Assembly: GCA_024654065.1 (NCBI GenBank)
Contig: JANLIQ010000058.1
Coordinates: 1 to 7,155 of the forward strand
Direction of reading: 5' to 3'
Length of the DNA stretch: 7,155 nt
DNA from: Candidatus Berkelbacteria bacterium
GTDB lineage: Bacteria; Patescibacteriota; UBA1384; 2-12-FULL-50-11
The translations under genes and the position numbers were made by a program. Position 1 is the stretch's first letter; every line of letters starts with the position of its first letter. Below, piece by piece: positions 4,955-7,155 of the stretch. The notes under the pieces are model-generated. The model was not told the origin of the DNA and made no database searches. It saw only the letters and a program-made list of their open reading frames with translations.

Positions 4955-6332
4955 ACTTCAGACTAAAGGCGCTTCCTATGGTAAATACAATATCTTCGCT
5001 GTGTGAGCCAGACTTGCTCTCGGTTGGTTTCAAGCCAAAACGACGTTTCAGCAGAGCGGTTGTATAGGGTTTATCTGCCGAGTAGGTAATATTTGAATTC
5101 TTTTGAGTGGTACTTGCAAGTTCAACTTGGCTAACTGCATACCCAAGACTAGTAAGCTTCTTTTTTAATGCGGTACCGGCGTCTTTTTTACCAGAAGCAT
5201 CAACGATTTTAATACGTGCAGCCTCTTTAATAAGGTACGGTTCTGGTAGGGCAGTCATGGCAAATTCCTGAACCTCCGTCCAATCACTTTGGCCAAGTTT
5301 TGGAATCAGGATGTACTGACCGACAGTATTAGTACTGGAAACCAACGGACCCGTTGGACCGTTATCTAAGATAGCGGAAGTTGTGTCGTTGTTGTCAATA
5401 TCTGCAACGAGTTTGGCTAGGCTTACTATCTCGTTGCTTTGCAGATCTGTTTTGAAGTTACGACCCACGGTACTTAATAGATCGGTTACTTTTTTCGGAT
5501 TAGCCAAGAAGTTGAGCTGAAAAGCTTTGTTACGGACGGAGCTTATTACCTGTTGTTGTCGGCGGGCTCGATCAAAATCACTGGTAGTCTGGCGACTTCG
5601 AGCGTACTTAAGGGCTGTCTCACCATTTAAGTTTTGTAGTCCCGCTTTAATACTGAACGGATCAAAACCAGTATTGGTTGAGTTTGGGTATTTAGGGTCA
5701 TAAATTGCCTTATCAACATAAAGTTGGATTCCACCAAGCAGATCAACAATCTTTTTAACTCCATTAAAATCTACCTTTGCAAAGTAGCTTATCTGGATTC
5801 CTAGAGTATCGGAAATGGTTTTTTTCATTAGTGCGCCCCCAGCGTCAACCTTTGGATCGCAAGTATTTTTCGCTGCCTGACAAGAAGCGACACCAGAATT
5901 GTAAACTTCATTAATCTTTGTTTGACGTTTTTCGGCCGCATTGTAGACGTAGAGATCGCGCGGTACAGATAGCAGGGCCATTTTTTTATTGATCGGGTCA
6001 ATCGAAACAACTTCAATAGAATCTGCTAAACCAGCTGCTTGGTCCACTCCAAGGGACAAAATATTGATTCGACTGTCGCCCTCACCAAGTAGCTCGTCGG
6101 GTGAGATCTCTCCGTTATGTCGAAAGAACGAAGACCGATCGTCAGCGTTTTTAGCAGAAATATTTTTGAAGGCTATAATCCCTGAGACGGTGATCCAACC
6201 AAGAGACCCGACAATAAGAACAACTAGCCCTAACAAAAAAAACTTCAAGCTTTTTCTTTGTTTATTGCCACTTGGGTCGAGATTGCGCATGGGTGGGTTG
6301 GCCTGAAACTGAGGATTTCGTCTAAGAAGCAT
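4953..6332 (-). CDS. LytR-CpsA-Psr (LCP) family glycopolymer transferase with LytR_C tail
   Basis: LCP proteins move glycopolymers from their lipid carrier to peptidoglycan outside the membrane. Numbered from GTG 6344: cytoplasmic basic tail to 34, one membrane helix at 35-58, LCP domain at about 92-270, LytR_C domain at about 370-455. Visible LCP marks: LGVD at 98-101, SVPRD at 126-130, KINEVYNSG at 143-151, VDLLGGI at 200-206, and ALKYARSR then DFDRARRQQQ at 244-265, which carry the phosphate-binding arginines. The usual RSDT is LADS (106-109), so that Arg is absent while D108 is kept. Two cysteines (155, 162) in an inserted loop may form a disulfide. GTG 6344 adds four residues and has no better Shine-Dalgarno than ATG 6332, which I prefer. 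It lies 36 bases after tsaB. Confidence 0.93.
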   Translation of the reverse strand: MLLRRNPQFQANPPMRNLDPSGNKQRKSLKFFLLGLVVLIVGSLGWITVSGIIAFKNISAKNADDRSSFFRHNGEISPDELLGEGDSRINILSLGVDQAAGLADSIEVVSIDPINKKMALLSVPRDLYVYNAAEKRQTKINEVYNSGVASCQAAKNTCDPKVDAGGALMKKTISDTLGIQISYFAKVDFNGVKKIVDLLGGIQLYVDKAIYDPKYPNSTNTGFDPFSIKAGLQNLNGETALKYARSRQTTSDFDRARRQQQVISSVRNKAFQLNFLANPKKVTDLLSTVGRNFKTDLQSNEIVSLAKLVADIDNNDTTSAILDNGPTGPLVSSTNTVGQYILIPKLGQSDWTEVQEFAMTALPEPYLIKEAARIKIVDASGKKDAGTALKKKLTSLGYAVSQVELASTTQKNSNITYSADKPYTTALLKRRFGLKPTESKSGSHSEDIVFTIGSAFSLK

Positions 6333-6368
6333 TGCTTTTCTCACTCTAACACAAGGATATTACGGAAC

Positions 6369-6749
6369 CTAGTAGCGGGCTGTAGCTTGGGTCACTGGCT
6401 TCAGGGGGGAGTTTTTAAGAGATTTTAGGGCACCTTCTAGCGAATCACCTTTGAGCTCAAATATTGGCTTATCAAGTAACCACCCTAAAGTATTGGCAGC
6501 TGCTACACCCATTCTAGTACCCGTGTATGAGCCTGGGCCAGTCAATACTGCAACGGCGTCGATCTGATCAATGCTTGTTTTGGTGGATTCTAGTAACTCA
6601 TCAGTTATTTTCTGTAGGTCTTGGGCTCTAACAGGCATAACCAACTTTTTAGATTTCCCATTAAAAGATAACGCAACACCTGTGCTGTCACGGGCAGTTG
6701 TGTTAAATACCAAGATTTTTTGAAAAGAGGAAGTTTCTTGTTTGGTCAT
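6369..6749 (-). CDS. tsaB: short TsaB-like protein (t6A tRNA modification)
   Basis: TsaB partners TsaD in making N6-threonylcarbamoyladenosine (t6A37) in tRNAs that read ANN codons. Counting from TTG 6752: KILVFNTTARDS at 12-23 corresponds to the first strand (usually LaIDTS; here Asp is Asn17), and TGPGSYTGTRMGVAAANTLGWLL from 71 is the family signature. ATG 6749 is the better start (126 residues). The protein stops at TAG 6371-6369, just after a KPVTQATARY end, while common TsaB proteins have about 220-240 residues, so only the N-terminal lobe is present. It overlaps tsaE by 47 bases. The lobe that is kept is the one with the dimer surface for TsaD. Small-genome bacteria may keep this short form; truncation is the other reading. 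Confidence 0.83.
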   Translation of the reverse strand: MTKQETSSFQKILVFNTTARDSTGVALSFNGKSKKLVMPVRAQDLQKITDELLESTKTSIDQIDAVAVLTGPGSYTGTRMGVAAANTLGWLLDKPIFELKGDSLEGALKSLKNSPLKPVTQATARY

Positions 6750-7128
6750 CAATAATTTCTAGTTTGATAGTCTTAATATTATGAGGCAAATGTTCTAAAC
6801 CGATCTCTGGCCATTCTATTATCGTTAGGGCCGTGTTATCTCCGAGATATTCTTTCCAGCCAAATGTAGTTAACTCTACAGGTTTGAGTCGATAAAAATC
6901 TAGATGAACAACCTCTTTAATACCGTTGTAATTCACTGGGTAGTGTTTTTCCAAAACAAACGTTGGACTAGTAACCCGACCATCGTAACCCATTTCTTTG
7001 AGTATTGCTTGAGTGAGCGTAGTTTTACCGCTGGCCAATGGACCAGAAAGGGCCAGCACATCTCCAGCAAACAAGCGTTTGAGAATGTCTGCTGCAACTG
7101 AGGGGAGTTGAGATACCGTGACTATCAT
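6703..7128 (-). CDS. tsaE: TsaE, ATPase of t6A tRNA modification
   Basis: A 141-residue P-loop ATPase that works with TsaB and TsaD to reset the t6A-forming complex after each round. The Walker A is GPLASGKTT at 29-37 (usual form GxLGAGKTT), followed by SPTF at 55-58, HLDFYRL at 76-82 and IIEWPE at 104-109, all marks of the family in the right order. The length is usual. The start ATG at 7128 is only two bases after the 3' end of a tRNA on the same strand, so there is no room for a Shine-Dalgarno outside the tRNA; a later start would cut into the first strand. The stop TAA is at 6705-6703, and tsaB overlaps the end. Confidence 0.93.
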   Translation of the reverse strand: MIVTVSQLPSVAADILKRLFAGDVLALSGPLASGKTTLTQAILKEMGYDGRVTSPTFVLEKHYPVNYNGIKEVVHLDFYRLKPVELTTFGWKEYLGDNTALTIIEWPEIGLEHLPHNIKTIKLEIIDDQTRNFLFSKNLGI

Positions 7129-7130
7129 TG

Positions 7131-7155
7131 TTCCCGGGCTAGGATTCGGACCTAG
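7131..7155 (-). tRNA. tRNA 3' end, identity unknown (5' part outside window)
   Basis: On the minus strand: T stem CTAGG (7155-7151), loop TCCGAAT (7150-7144), CCTAG (7143-7139), acceptor 3' strand CCCGGGA (7138-7132), discriminator A at 7131. Five perfect T-stem pairs and the right spacing support a tRNA. The loop has C at position 55, where almost all tRNAs have U (pseudouridine). The anticodon is not in the window; an acceptor TCCCGGG is expected upstream. Gln is a guess I cannot support. No CCA is encoded. Confidence 0.75.

Noticed and set aside
5989..6306. Plus-strand 105-codon ORF
   Set aside because: Antisense of the LCP gene; a low-complexity serine-rich product with no start signals.
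6904..7101. Plus-strand 65-codon ORF
   Set aside because: Antisense of tsaE, with no start signals.
1..7155. CRISPR array or insertion sequence
   Set aside because: No regularly spaced repeats, no transposase and no paired terminal repeats with target duplication were seen.

Overview
This is a bacterial chromosomal window of about 45% G+C by impression. It uses TAA, TAG and TGA as stops. The two tRNA 3' ends next to legible sequence (Lys, Asp) have no encoded CCA. The set of genes (DedA, a short DUF5665-type membrane protein, tsaE, a short tsaB, an LCP-family protein with a LytR_C tail, a membrane-anchored parvulin) and the compact overlapping layout suggest a small-genome bacterium, possibly Patescibacteria/CPR (Saccharibacteria-like). 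That placement is inference; no 16S or ribosomal gene is present to test it.

Layout. 1-54: 3' part of tRNA-Lys(CTT), then dedA (+, 91-729), whose end overlaps tail to tail with a small membrane protein gene (-, 695-955). 956-1283: mostly non-coding, with one doubtful small ORF (+, 1051-1221). 1284-2156 (-): one long, unrecognised reading frame interrupted by a single in-frame TAG at 1920-1922; it has a strong promoter, a perfect Shine-Dalgarno and its own terminator, and is visibly richer in G+C than the operon to the right. 2157-2487: intergenic, with back-to-back promoters. 2488-3121 (+): a ribbon-helix-helix antitoxin overlapping a PIN-domain toxin, with a probable operator over the -10 box. 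3122-3328: a bidirectional terminator, tRNA-Asp(GTC) (-) with its own promoter, and a 16-bp repeat of the tRNA-Asp 3' end.

3365-7155, all on the minus strand, reads as one operon from right to left: tRNA 3' end (7155-7131), tsaE, tsaB, LCP protein, a polytopic membrane protein, a membrane-anchored PpiC-type foldase. Junctions are overlaps or gaps of 2 to 24 bases. tsaE and tsaB serve tRNA t6A synthesis (with TsaD and TsaC, not in the window). The next three genes look like a cell-envelope module: an LCP ligase that joins glycopolymers to the wall, an unknown membrane protein, and an extracytoplasmic foldase.

The region 956-3243 looks like an accessory segment next to tRNA-Asp, between two core blocks. 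The points most worth checking are the amber-interrupted gene, the tRNA-Asp 3'-end repeat, and the tRNA-tsaE junction, which leaves no room for a ribosome binding site.
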